A stretch of 64,000 bases of DNA from Streptomyces cyaneofuscatus (GTDB lineage: Bacteria; Actinomycetota; Actinomycetes; Streptomycetales; Streptomycetaceae), in assembly GCF_000718135.1 (NCBI RefSeq), contig NZ_JOEM01000001.1, forward strand, positions 248,001 through 312,000. The letters run 5' to 3'. The notes beneath the pieces are model-generated. The model was not told where the DNA came from and did not search any database. It worked only from the letters and a program-made list of their open reading frames with translations. Made by a program: the position numbers and the translations under genes. Below are positions 26,720 through 35,110 of this stretch, in pieces. Numbering within the stretch: position 1 is the first letter of the stretch; every line of letters starts with the position of its first letter.

Positions 26720-27889
26720 ATGCCGATGCCCATGCCCATGCCCGTGGACGAGGTGCTGCTCCGGAGCATCGTCCCGGGCGTGCTCGGGGTCCTCGTCCGC
26801 CGCGGAGCCGACTTCGCGGCGGCCGAGGACGCCGTACAGGAGGCGCTGATCGAGGCGGTCCGGGTCTGGCCCGACGGTCCTCCGCGCGACCCGAAGGCGT
26901 GGCTGGTCACCGTGGCCTGGCGGCGGTTCCTCGACGCGACCCGGGCCGATGCCGCCCGGCGCCGGCGCGAGGACGTCGTGGAGGAGGTGCCGGCGCCCGG
27001 TCCCGTACCCGGCACCGACGACACCCTCCAGCTCTACTTCCTCTGCGCCCACCCCTCCCTGACGCCCTCGTCCGCCGTCGCGCTCACCCTGCGCGCCATC
27101 GGCGGGCTGACCACCCGCCAGATCGCCCAGGCCTACCTGGTGCCCGAGGCGACCATGGCCCAGCGCATCAGCCGGGCCAAGCGCACGGTCTCCGGTGTGC
27201 CGTTCGACCGGCCCGGCGATGTCTCCACCGTGCTGCGCGTCCTCTACCTGGTCTTCAACGAGGGCTACTCCGGCGACCTCGACCTCGCCGCCGAGGCCAT
27301 CCGGCTGACCCGGCAGCTCGCGGCCGCGATCGACCACCCGGAGGTGGCGGGGCTCCTCGCCCTCATGCTGCTCCACCACGCCCGGCGCGCCGCCCGCACC
27401 GCGCCCGACGGCAGCCTGGTGCCGCTCGCCGAGCAGGACCGGGCGCTGTGGGACACCACCGCGATCGCCGAGGGGGTCCGGATCCTCCAGGCGGCCCTCG
27501 CCCGGGACCGGCTGGGCGAGTACCAGGCCCAGGCCGCCGTCGCCGCGCTCCACGCCGACGCGACGACCGCCTCGGAGACCGACTGGGTGCAGATCGTCGA
27601 GTGGTACGACGAGCTCGCGGGCCTGACCGACAGCCCGGTCGTCCGGCTCAACCGCGCCGTGGCCCTCGGTGAGGCGGACGGGCCGCGCGCCGGGCTCGCC
27701 GCCCTCGCGGAGCTGGACGGCGCGCTGCCCCGGTACGCGGCGGTGGCGGCGTACCTCCACGAGCGCGACGGCGACCTGGAGCGGGCGGCCCAGCTCTACG
27801 CCGAGGCCGCCCGCAAGGCCCCGAACCTCGCCGAACGCGACCACCTGACCCGCCAGGCGGCCCGCCTCAACAGCGTCCGGGGACGGTGA
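26720..27889 (+). CDS. ECF42-type RNA polymerase sigma factor with C-terminal TPR-like domain
   Basis: Extracytoplasmic-function sigma factor of 389 residues: sigma region 2 at about 20-85 (AAEDAVQEALIEAVRVWPDG, DPKAWLVTVAWRRFLD), region 4 at about 125-175 (LTTRQIAQAYLVPEATMAQR), then a C-terminal helical domain of about 200 residues with TPR-like character (ERDGDLERAAQLYAEAARKA). This layout is the ECF42 hallmark; such factors lack an anti-sigma partner and rely on the C-terminal domain. The start is ambiguous: a run of ATGCCs at 26720 or GTG 26708, which overlaps the stop of the DGPF gene. Confidence 0.93.
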   Translation: MPMPMPMPVDEVLLRSIVPGVLGVLVRRGADFAAAEDAVQEALIEAVRVWPDGPPRDPKAWLVTVAWRRFLDATRADAARRRREDVVEEVPAPGPVPGTDDTLQLYFLCAHPSLTPSSAVALTLRAIGGLTTRQIAQAYLVPEATMAQRISRAKRTVSGVPFDRPGDVSTVLRVLYLVFNEGYSGDLDLAAEAIRLTRQLAAAIDHPEVAGLLALMLLHHARRAARTAPDGSLVPLAEQDRALWDTTAIAEGVRILQAALARDRLGEYQAQAAVAALHADATTASETDWVQIVEWYDELAGLTDSPVVRLNRAVALGEADGPRAGLAALAELDGALPRYAAVAAYLHERDGDLERAAQLYAEAARKAPNLAERDHLTRQAARLNSVRGR

Positions 27890-27896
27890 CGCGTGG

Positions 27897-28637
27897 TCAG
27901 CTGCTTTCCCGGGTGCGGCCGAGGAGGGGGAGCAGGCGGTCCCAGTGCAGCTTCAGCCCGGCGGGGTCGAAGGCGTCGGTGTCGGACATGGTGAACCCGT
28001 GGACGGTGCCGGGGTAGATCTCGGAGGTGTGGTCGACGCCCGCCGCGTCCAGGGTCTTGTTCAGCTCGCGCAGGGCCTCGGGCGTCAGGTCGCTCGCGGC
28101 GTGGCCGAAGTGGGCCCGGGCGGTGATCCCGGCGAGGGCGTCGGGCCCGTCGGCGCCCACGGGGGCGTGGAACGCGGCGAGGGCGGCCACCTGGTCGGGG
28201 TGGGCCGCCGCGGTGCGCACCGCCAGGAGGCCGCCGAAGCAGTAGCCGGTGACCGCGACCGGTCCGGCGGCGACCTCGGACCGGGTGGCGAGGAACCGGA
28301 GGAAGGCGTCGGCGTCACGCAGGGTGCGTTCGGCGGTGTGCTCCCGGATCAGGGGCATCAGCCGGTCGAGGACGGCGGACCGTTCCTCGCCCCCGATGTA
28401 CGCGGGGAGGTCGATCACCGGCGTGGGGCCGTGCCGGTGGAAGACGTTGGGGACGAGCACGTAGTACCCGTGCCCGGCCAGTTCGGCGGCCAGCTCCCGC
28501 AGTACGGGCCGGATACCGAAGCCGTCCGGATACATCAGCACCCCTGGGTGCCGGCCCTCGGTGTCGGGGAAGGCGGCGAAGGCGTCGGCCCGGCCCTCCG
28601 CGGTGGGGATGTGCAGAGTCCTGGTCTGGATGGGCAT
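27897..28637 (-). CDS. Dienelactone hydrolase family protein
   Basis: Alpha/beta hydrolase of 246 residues, in the dienelactone hydrolase family that opens lactones in aromatic catabolism; many relatives have other esters as substrates. The nucleophile cysteine is in GYCFGG and the late histidine in GTVHGF, the expected triad spacing. ATG 28637 has AGGAGAG five bases upstream and replaces a longer Ala/Pro-rich reading. It converges on the sigma factor gene with only seven bases between them. No aromatic-pathway neighbours are visible. Confidence 0.92.
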   Translation of the reverse strand: MPIQTRTLHIPTAEGRADAFAAFPDTEGRHPGVLMYPDGFGIRPVLRELAAELAGHGYYVLVPNVFHRHGPTPVIDLPAYIGGEERSAVLDRLMPLIREHTAERTLRDADAFLRFLATRSEVAAGPVAVTGYCFGGLLAVRTAAAHPDQVAALAAFHAPVGADGPDALAGITARAHFGHAASDLTPEALRELNKTLDAAGVDHTSEIYPGTVHGFTMSDTDAFDPAGLKLHWDRLLPLLGRTRESS

Positions 28638-28832
28638 GCGTTCTCTCCTGTCGTGGCTGACGTCGTGAGCTGCGGTCGGCACGACAGGAGGCGGGGCCCG
28701 CGCGGCGCTCAGAGCGGCGCCGGGTAGCCGTTCGGTGAGTGGCGCGAGGCCGTCCCGGTGGTCATCGCCGCCAACGTAGCCCACCGGGCGAAACCGGTGC
28801 CAGTGAGGTGATCATCCGTCAGGAATCCGCGC

Positions 28833-30362
28833 TCAGCGCGTCCGCGCCCCGTCCGTCACCCGCTCCAGCCCGTAGAAGTCCGCCACGCACCCGCCCGGCC
28901 AGTAGGTGGCGCCGCCCCGGCCGAACGGCTCCAGCATGGCGCTGACGACGAGCCGTTCGTACGGCATCACCCGCTCGCCGTCCGCCGCCCCCTCCCTCAG
29001 CCGCCGGTCCTGCGCGTCCCACTTCTCCGCCCTCGCCCGCATGTCGGTGTCCAGGTTGAGCAGCGAGACGGCCGGGCCGGCGCAGACCAGCACGCAGAGC
29101 GCGGCGCACACGGCCTTCGCCGGGGCCGTACGCCGTACGTGCTGCCGCACCGCGAGACCCAGGAGCGCCCCGGCCGCGGTGAGGAGGACCACGTACAGCA
29201 GGAGGTAGTCGTTCCAGAGCCGGTTGGCGCTCGGGTCGCTCACCCGGTCCTGGAACACCGGGTACGCGATCACCGTGCACAGGTAGCCCGAGAGCAGGAG
29301 GGTCAGCAGGCCGGTCCAGGCGAGCAGCGGCCAGTGAGCCGGAGGGCGCGGCGTACGGCCGTCCCGGCGTTCGGCGAGGAGGCCCAGCAGGACGCCGACC
29401 GCGACCGCGCCGACGTACTGCCACGTCGTGACCGTCTGGACGGTGATCTCCGCGAAGTGCCGCAGGGAGGCGGCGAGCGAGTCGGGGGCGAGCAGCGACG
29501 TCGTCTCCGCCCCGAACCGTTCGCGGCGGCGGATCGAGCCGGGTGAGGTGATCAGGACGAGTCCACCCGCCAACGTTCCGGCCAGACCTGCCACACACCA
29601 CCAACGTGCGAACACCCTGGCGTAGGGCGGGATGAGACGACTGCTCAGGAGCAGCGTGGCCAGCAGCACCAGCACCATCACGACCGCCGTCTCCTCCGAG
29701 AGGGTGGCGATGAAGGCGCCCGCGAGCAGCGCGACGGCAAGGGCGAACCCCCGGCCCCGGCGGGTACGGGCGAGCAGCAGCGGGATCAGGGCGGCGCAGG
29801 CCAGGACCGGTGGCAGGGTGTGGGAGACCGAGGCGGCGGGCCAGTAGAACGTCTTGTACGTGTTCGGCGTGACGAACAGGAAGAGCGCGGTCACCATCGC
29901 CGCGACCAGCAGCGGCAGCCCGCGCGGCACGGTGATTCCGCCCCGGCGCAGCGCCGCCACCGTCACCGCCCACAGGACCGCGAGGATCAGGAGGCCGCTC
30001 ACTGCCGGGAACCACTGGTGCCCGGCGACCTGGAACTTCGCGTAGGCGCCGACCAGCATCGCGTTGGCGACGCGTCCGTTGTCGTCGAAGTAGAACTTTC
30101 CGACGAGGCCCGTGATGCCGTCGTCCCGTACGGCGGGGAGGAAGCACCAGTCGTCGGCGCTGGGCCGCACCCAGCGGCCGAACCAGGAGGCGGCGGCGAG
30201 CAGGGCGAGGGGCGGGAGCGCGAGGCCGCTCACCCAGAGGGCGGTCCGGGGCCCGTGACCGGGTTCCGGTCTCCTCCCCGGGGCTCGCCCCCTCTGCGGG
30301 GCTCGCCCGCTCCCCGCCGGGTCGTCCGACACAGCAGTTTCCCGGGCACCGTCGGTCATCAC
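28833..30362 (-). CDS. DUF6056-family integral membrane protein
   Basis: A 509-residue polytopic membrane protein with about ten to twelve hydrophobic segments. The early loop PSADDWCFLPAV with paired aspartates and the following NGR segment are characteristic of DUF6056, a group distantly similar to GT-C type lipid-sugar-dependent glycosyltransferases. It starts at GTG 30362 or the adjacent ATG 30359, with AAGGAT upstream. It follows the GT2-GtrA gene in the same direction, separated only by the 8-bp repeat array, so both probably add or flip sugars for an envelope glycan. Confidence 0.85.
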   Translation of the reverse strand: MMTDGARETAVSDDPAGSGRAPQRGRAPGRRPEPGHGPRTALWVSGLALPPLALLAAASWFGRWVRPSADDWCFLPAVRDDGITGLVGKFYFDDNGRVANAMLVGAYAKFQVAGHQWFPAVSGLLILAVLWAVTVAALRRGGITVPRGLPLLVAAMVTALFLFVTPNTYKTFYWPAASVSHTLPPVLACAALIPLLLARTRRGRGFALAVALLAGAFIATLSEETAVVMVLVLLATLLLSSRLIPPYARVFARWWCVAGLAGTLAGGLVLITSPGSIRRRERFGAETTSLLAPDSLAASLRHFAEITVQTVTTWQYVGAVAVGVLLGLLAERRDGRTPRPPAHWPLLAWTGLLTLLLSGYLCTVIAYPVFQDRVSDPSANRLWNDYLLLYVVLLTAAGALLGLAVRQHVRRTAPAKAVCAALCVLVCAGPAVSLLNLDTDMRARAEKWDAQDRRLREGAADGERVMPYERLVVSAMLEPFGRGGATYWPGGCVADFYGLERVTDGARTR

Positions 30363-30370
30363 GATCCTTT

Positions 30371-30418
30371 GTTCACCTGTTTACCTGTTCACCTATTTAG
30401 CTGTTTACCTGTTCACCG
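30371..30418. repeat. Six tandem 8-bp repeats between two coupled genes
   Basis: gttcacct, gtttacct, gttcacct, atttagct, gtttacct, gttcaccg: six units in exact 8-base register. They contain the stop codon of the GT2 gene and end just short of the ribosome binding site of the DUF6056 gene. A change in copy number would alter the spacing between the two genes. Confidence 0.9.
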
Positions 30419-31915
30419 GTCCTCGGAGGAGCGCGCGGAGGTCCGGACGGAGAGGGGCACCTCCGGCACCGGGCCTCCGCCGGGCAGGGCCCGCGTCGCC
30501 CGCTCCGGTACGGAGACCTCGGCGGGGCGGCCCGACATGATCGCCCACCGGGCCAGCAGGAACGAGACCGGCGTGACGATGACGCCGGCCGCCAGCGCGG
30601 CGAGGTTCTTGTCCATGCCGAGACCACTGACCGCGCCGTAGAGCAGTGCTCCGGACGCCACCAGGTTGACCAGGGTGGAGACCGGATAGCGGACGAACGC
30701 GTGCCAGGTCGGCTTCGTCCGGCAGGTCACGTAGGAGTTGAGGAGGAACGAGCAGACGATGCCGACCGCGTAGCCCAGCACATGGGCCGCGAGGTAGGGG
30801 ATCCAGCGGTTCAGTGAGGCGTAGACGCCCAGGTAGACGGCGGTGTTGACGCAGCCGATGAGGACGAAGCTGCCGAACTGGCGTGCCGTACGGGACCGGG
30901 TGCCGTGCCTCTCCTGAGCGGCGGGCTCCCCCGGCTCCCCGATGACCAGGGGGCCGGTCGGCAGCCGGCGCTCCGGCCGGGTCCGGGACGTCACGTCGGT
31001 CTCCCGCACCACATAGGGCGGGCGGTGCTTCGCCTCGTGGTAGATGCGGCCCACGTACTCCCCGATGACGCCGAGGGTGACCAGCTGGATGCCGCTCAGC
31101 GCGACGACGGCGGTGAGGAGGGTCGCGTACCCCGGGGTGTCCGCACCGTGCAGGACGACGGTGATCACCGTCCACAGCGCGTACGCCAGGGCGGAGACGA
31201 AGACCCAGAAGCCGGTGTAGATGGCGAGGCGGAGGGGACGGTTGTTGAAGGAGAGCAGGCCGTCGATGCCGTAGTTCAGCAGCCGTCTGCTCCCCCACTT
31301 CGACCGGCCCGCCACGCGCTCGCTGTTGCGGTAGCGGAAGCTGACGGTGTCGAAGCCGATCCAGGAGAAGATCCCCTTGGAGAAGCGGTTGCTCTCGGGG
31401 AGGGAGAGGACGCTCTCCACGGCCCGCCGCGACAGCAGCCGGAAGTCGCCCGAGCCGTCGATCAGCTCGACGTCCATGCACCGCCGCACCAGGGCGTAGT
31501 ACGTGTGGCTGAGTGTCGAGCGCACCACGCCCTCGCCCGCCCGGTCGCGGCGCGGGATGACCTGGTCGTAGCCGTGCCGGTGCAGTTCGAGCATGCGGGG
31601 GATCAGCTCGGGCGGGTGCTGGAGGTCGGCGTCCATGATGACCACCGCCGCGCCGCGCGACATGCGCAGACCGGCGAGCATGGCGGCCTCCTTGCCGAAG
31701 TTGCGGCTGAAGGCGGTGTAGTGGACGCGCTCGTCGCGCAGGGCGAGGGCGGCGAGGAGCCGGCGGGTGGCGTCGCCGCTGCCGTCGTCCACGTAGCAGA
31801 TCTCGAAGGGGATGCCGGTGGATTCGAGGACGGTGAGCAGGGCGGTGTGGAAGGTGTCGAGCACCTCGGCCTCGTTGAAGCACGGCACGACGACGGAGAG
31901 CTGAAGGCCGTTCAT
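30413..31915 (-). CDS. GT2 glycosyltransferase fused to a GtrA-like membrane domain
   Basis: A 500-residue fusion. Residues 1-235 are a DPM/GtrB-type family 2 transferase ([38 protein letters not shown]), which moves a sugar from a nucleotide donor to a polyprenyl phosphate. Two membrane segments follow (about 240-310). Residues 360-475 are a GtrA domain with four segments ([36 protein letters not shown]), which flips the lipid-linked sugar. ATG 31915 has GGAGGA upstream. Having both steps in one chain, followed by a DUF6056 protein, suggests a complete glycan-decorating unit. Confidence 0.92.
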   Translation of the reverse strand: MNGLQLSVVVPCFNEAEVLDTFHTALLTVLESTGIPFEICYVDDGSGDATRRLLAALALRDERVHYTAFSRNFGKEAAMLAGLRMSRGAAVVIMDADLQHPPELIPRMLELHRHGYDQVIPRRDRAGEGVVRSTLSHTYYALVRRCMDVELIDGSGDFRLLSRRAVESVLSLPESNRFSKGIFSWIGFDTVSFRYRNSERVAGRSKWGSRRLLNYGIDGLLSFNNRPLRLAIYTGFWVFVSALAYALWTVITVVLHGADTPGYATLLTAVVALSGIQLVTLGVIGEYVGRIYHEAKHRPPYVVRETDVTSRTRPERRLPTGPLVIGEPGEPAAQERHGTRSRTARQFGSFVLIGCVNTAVYLGVYASLNRWIPYLAAHVLGYAVGIVCSFLLNSYVTCRTKPTWHAFVRYPVSTLVNLVASGALLYGAVSGLGMDKNLAALAAGVIVTPVSFLLARWAIMSGRPAEVSVPERATRALPGGGPVPEVPLSVRTSARSSEDR

Positions 31916-32157
31916 GGGGATCCTCCGGACTTCGCTTCGGCGGCCGGTCACCTGTAAAACGTAGGAACGTTTTGTGCATTTTTCTCTAGGTTTGCCCATT
32001 CGGTGAGGGAGACCGTGCCTTCCCGCTCCGGACGCGCGGACCGCCCCGCCCTTTCATTCGAACAGCGCAGACCGCCCGAGGGCCGCCGCCGGAGCCGCCG
32101 CCGGGGGCGCCGAAGCTCCGGTCGCGGGCCCCGGAAGCCGGACATAGCCTCACCAAC

Positions 32158-34323
32158 GTGACGCCATCCGTGGACCGTATCCGGAGCTCCGCACCCGGCA
32201 GGGCCCTGCCCAGCGGCATGCTGACCGGCCTGCTCGCCACGCTCGTCGCCGTGTGCTGGCTCGCCGGGCCCGCGGCGGTGGACGCCCGCGCGGAGGACCC
32301 GGTGGAGCTCTCCCGGGACGGCCAGATCACCGACCGGGTCGGCGCGCTCCAGGACCGTGCGGACGCGGTGGAGGACGCCCTCGACCGGCTGTACGCGGAG
32401 CGGCGCATCCAGCTCTTCGTGGTGTACGTACGCGATTTCTCCGGGCGCTCCGGGCAGACCTGGAGCGACGAGACCGCCGACCGCAACGGGCTCGGCCAGG
32501 ACGACGTGCTGCTCTCCGTCGCCACCCACGACCGGCAGTACGCCTACTCCGTGGACGCCGGCTCCGAGCTGACCGACGAGCAGTTGCGCGAGGTGGCGTC
32601 CACCGCGATCGAGCCGGCCCTGCGGGAGAACGACTGGGCAGGGGCGGCGATCGGGGCTGCGGACGGCTATGTCTCCGTCCTGGACGGACGCCCGGTGACC
32701 GCCCCGGCCATCACCCCGGGCCCGGCCGACCCCGGCTCCGGTGCGTCCGGCCCCTCCTCCGGTGCGGGTGACTTCCTCCTGCCGGTGGTCGTCGTCGGGG
32801 GCGCGGGGGCGCTCGCCCTGTTCGCGTTCACCCGGCGCAAGCGGCGCTCCACGACCCGCAACACCCCGGCCGCGACCGGCTGGGGGCGGCCCCAGGAGGC
32901 GGCGGACGCGCCGGTCCCGCTGGAGGAGCTGGACGCGCGGGCGAAGCAGGTGCTGGTGGACACCGATGACGCGGTCCGCACCAGCGAGGAGGAACTCGGC
33001 TTCGCGACCGCCCAGTTCGGCGAGGAGGCGGCGAAACCTTTCACCAAGGCGCTCGCGCGGGCCAAGGACGAGCTGACCCGGTCGTTCCGGTTGCGCCAGC
33101 AGCTCGACGACGCCTTCCCCGAGGACGACGCGACCCGCCGCCGGATGCTGGAGGAGATCCTGGCCCGGTGCACGGCCGCCGACGAGGGGCTCGACGCGGT
33201 GGCGGAGGACTTCGACCGGCTGCGCGCCCTGGAGCGCGACGCCCCGGAGGCCCTGGCCACCCTGGAGACCACGTTCGCCACGCTCACCGGGCGCGTCTCG
33301 GGGGCCGAGGCGACGGTCACGGGGATGCGCGAGCGGTACGGGGACGGGGCCGCCGCCCCTGTCGCGGGCGACCTCGACCAGGCGGAGGACCGGCTCGCCT
33401 TCGCCGGCTCCGCCCTGGACCAGGCCCGCCAGGCGGTCGGGACCGCCGACCACGCGCGGGCCGCCGTCTACATCCGGGCCGCCGAGGGCGCGGTCGGCCA
33501 GGCGGGCACCCTCATCGACTCGGTGGACCGGCGCGCGGCCGAGCTGGCCGAGGCGGCCGGGAAGCTGCCCGCCGCCCTCACCGAGACGGAGACCGACCTC
33601 GCCGACGCGCGCGGCCTCCTCGAAGGCACCACCCAGGCCACCTCCACCGCCGACCTGCGGGGCCGGATCGCCCGCGCGGAGGCCGTACTCACCGACGTAC
33701 GGGAGGCGATGGCGGCAGGCCCGTACGACCCGGTCGACGCGCTGCGCCGGATGGAGGAGGCCGACGCGGCGCTGGACGAGGCGCTCGCCGGGGCGCGGGA
33801 GCAGGAGGCGGGCGGCCGGCGGGCCCGCTCGCTCCTCGACCAGGCGATGCTCACCGCCCGCTCCGCGATCGCGGCGGCGACCGACTACATCACCACCCAC
33901 CGGGGCGCGGTCGGCGCCCCGGCCCGCACCCGCCTGGCGGAGGCGCAGCGGCGGTGGGAGCAGGCCCGGCAGCTGGCCGACGGCGACGCGCAGGGCGCCC
34001 TGGCTCAGGCGCAGCAGGCGGACGCGCTGGCCCGGCAGGCACAGGGCCTTGCCGAGCAGGACGTACGCGGGTTCCAGGGGCCGGGGGGTCCGGGAGGCTT
34101 CGGCGGGGGCGGCGGATCGCGGGGCGGCGGGATGGGCGGGGCGGTGCTCGGCGGGATCATCCTCGGCGGGCTGTTCGGCGGGGGTGGCCGGGGCGGCATG
34201 GGCGGCGGCTTCGGTGGGGGGTTCGGGGGCGGAGGCGGGCGCTCCGGGGGGTTCGGCGGCGGGCCCGGCAGTTTCGGCGGGGGCGGCACGCGGGGGCGCC
34301 GGGGCGGTGGCGGGCGCTTCTGA
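32158..34323 (+). CDS. TPM-domain membrane protein with coiled-coil and Gly-rich tail
   Basis: A 721-residue membrane protein. A hydrophobic signal or anchor is at about 18-40. The TPM (TLP18.3/Psb32/MOLO-1) domain follows at about 55-180 (AERRIQLFVVYVRDFSG, DRQYAYSVDAGS). One membrane segment lies at about 205-225, and a long Ala/Glu/Arg-rich helical, coiled-coil-like region spans 260-630. The last 80 residues are almost only Gly, Arg and Phe. The GTG at 32158 has no ribosome binding site but a tagcct box seven bases before, so the message may be leaderless. It is followed 62 bases later by a PspA homolog, suggesting a membrane-stress pair. Confidence 0.88.
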   Translation: MTPSVDRIRSSAPGRALPSGMLTGLLATLVAVCWLAGPAAVDARAEDPVELSRDGQITDRVGALQDRADAVEDALDRLYAERRIQLFVVYVRDFSGRSGQTWSDETADRNGLGQDDVLLSVATHDRQYAYSVDAGSELTDEQLREVASTAIEPALRENDWAGAAIGAADGYVSVLDGRPVTAPAITPGPADPGSGASGPSSGAGDFLLPVVVVGGAGALALFAFTRRKRRSTTRNTPAATGWGRPQEAADAPVPLEELDARAKQVLVDTDDAVRTSEEELGFATAQFGEEAAKPFTKALARAKDELTRSFRLRQQLDDAFPEDDATRRRMLEEILARCTAADEGLDAVAEDFDRLRALERDAPEALATLETTFATLTGRVSGAEATVTGMRERYGDGAAAPVAGDLDQAEDRLAFAGSALDQARQAVGTADHARAAVYIRAAEGAVGQAGTLIDSVDRRAAELAEAAGKLPAALTETETDLADARGLLEGTTQATSTADLRGRIARAEAVLTDVREAMAAGPYDPVDALRRMEEADAALDEALAGAREQEAGGRRARSLLDQAMLTARSAIAAATDYITTHRGAVGAPARTRLAEAQRRWEQARQLADGDAQGALAQAQQADALARQAQGLAEQDVRGFQGPGGPGGFGGGGGSRGGGMGGAVLGGIILGGLFGGGGRGGMGGGFGGGFGGGGGRSGGFGGGPGSFGGGGTRGRRGGGGRF

Positions 34324-34385
34324 ACGACCGGCACAACCCACACATCCCAGCATCTCAGCTGTCCCGACACCCAAGGAGCCGTGCC

Positions 34386-35102
34386 ATGACCAAGCAGACC
34401 ATCCTCGGCCGCGTCACCCAGCTGGCGAAGGCCAACATCAACGCCCTGCTGGACCAGGCGGAGGACCCGCAGAAGATGCTGGACCAGCTGATCCGCGACT
34501 ACACCAGCAACATCGCCGAGGCCGAGCAGGCGGTCGCCGCCACCATCGGCAACCTGCGGCTGATGGAGCAGGACCACAAGGAGGACGTGGAGACGGCGGC
34601 CGAGTGGGGCTCCAAGGCGCTGGCGGCCAGCCGGAAGGCCGACGAACTGCGCGGGGCCGGGTCGGGGGCGGAGGCCGACAAGTTCGACAACCTGGCCAAG
34701 GTGGCGCTGGGCCGTCAGCTCCAGTCCGAGCAGGAGGCGAAGACGGCCATGCCGACGATCGCCTCCCAGACCGAGGTGGTGGACAAGCTCAGGACGGGGC
34801 TGGACCAGATGAAGGCCAAGCTCTCCGAGCTGAAGGCCAAGCGCGACGAGCTGGTGGCGCGCGCCAAGTCGGCGCAGGCGCAGAACCAGATGATGGACGC
34901 CGTGAAGAGCATCGACGTGCTGGACCCGACGAGCGAGCTGAGCCGCTTCGAGGACAAGGTGCGGCGCGAGGAGGCCCGGGCGCTGGGCAAGCAGGAGCTG
35001 GCCGCCTCCTCGCTGGACGCGCAGTTCGAGCAGCTGGACAGCCTGGGCGCCAGCGCGGAGGTGGAGGCCCGGCTGGCGGCCCTGAAGGCGGGTTCCGCGT
35101 AA
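34386..35102 (+). CDS. PspA/IM30 (Vipp1) family protein
   Basis: Peripheral membrane-maintenance protein of 238 residues, all-helical, of the PspA/IM30 family that polymerises on damaged membranes. Typical features: MTKQTILGRVTQLAKANINA amphipathic helix 1, ALLDQAEDPQKMLDQLIRDY, and the long central coiled-coil with repeated K/E/A. ATG 34386 follows AAGGAG. It lies directly downstream of the TPM-domain gene, and the pair is commonly linked in Streptomyces. Confidence 0.95.
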   Translation: MTKQTILGRVTQLAKANINALLDQAEDPQKMLDQLIRDYTSNIAEAEQAVAATIGNLRLMEQDHKEDVETAAEWGSKALAASRKADELRGAGSGAEADKFDNLAKVALGRQLQSEQEAKTAMPTIASQTEVVDKLRTGLDQMKAKLSELKAKRDELVARAKSAQAQNQMMDAVKSIDVLDPTSELSRFEDKVRREEARALGKQELAASSLDAQFEQLDSLGASAEVEARLAALKAGSA

Positions 35103-35110
35103 CGACGGGC

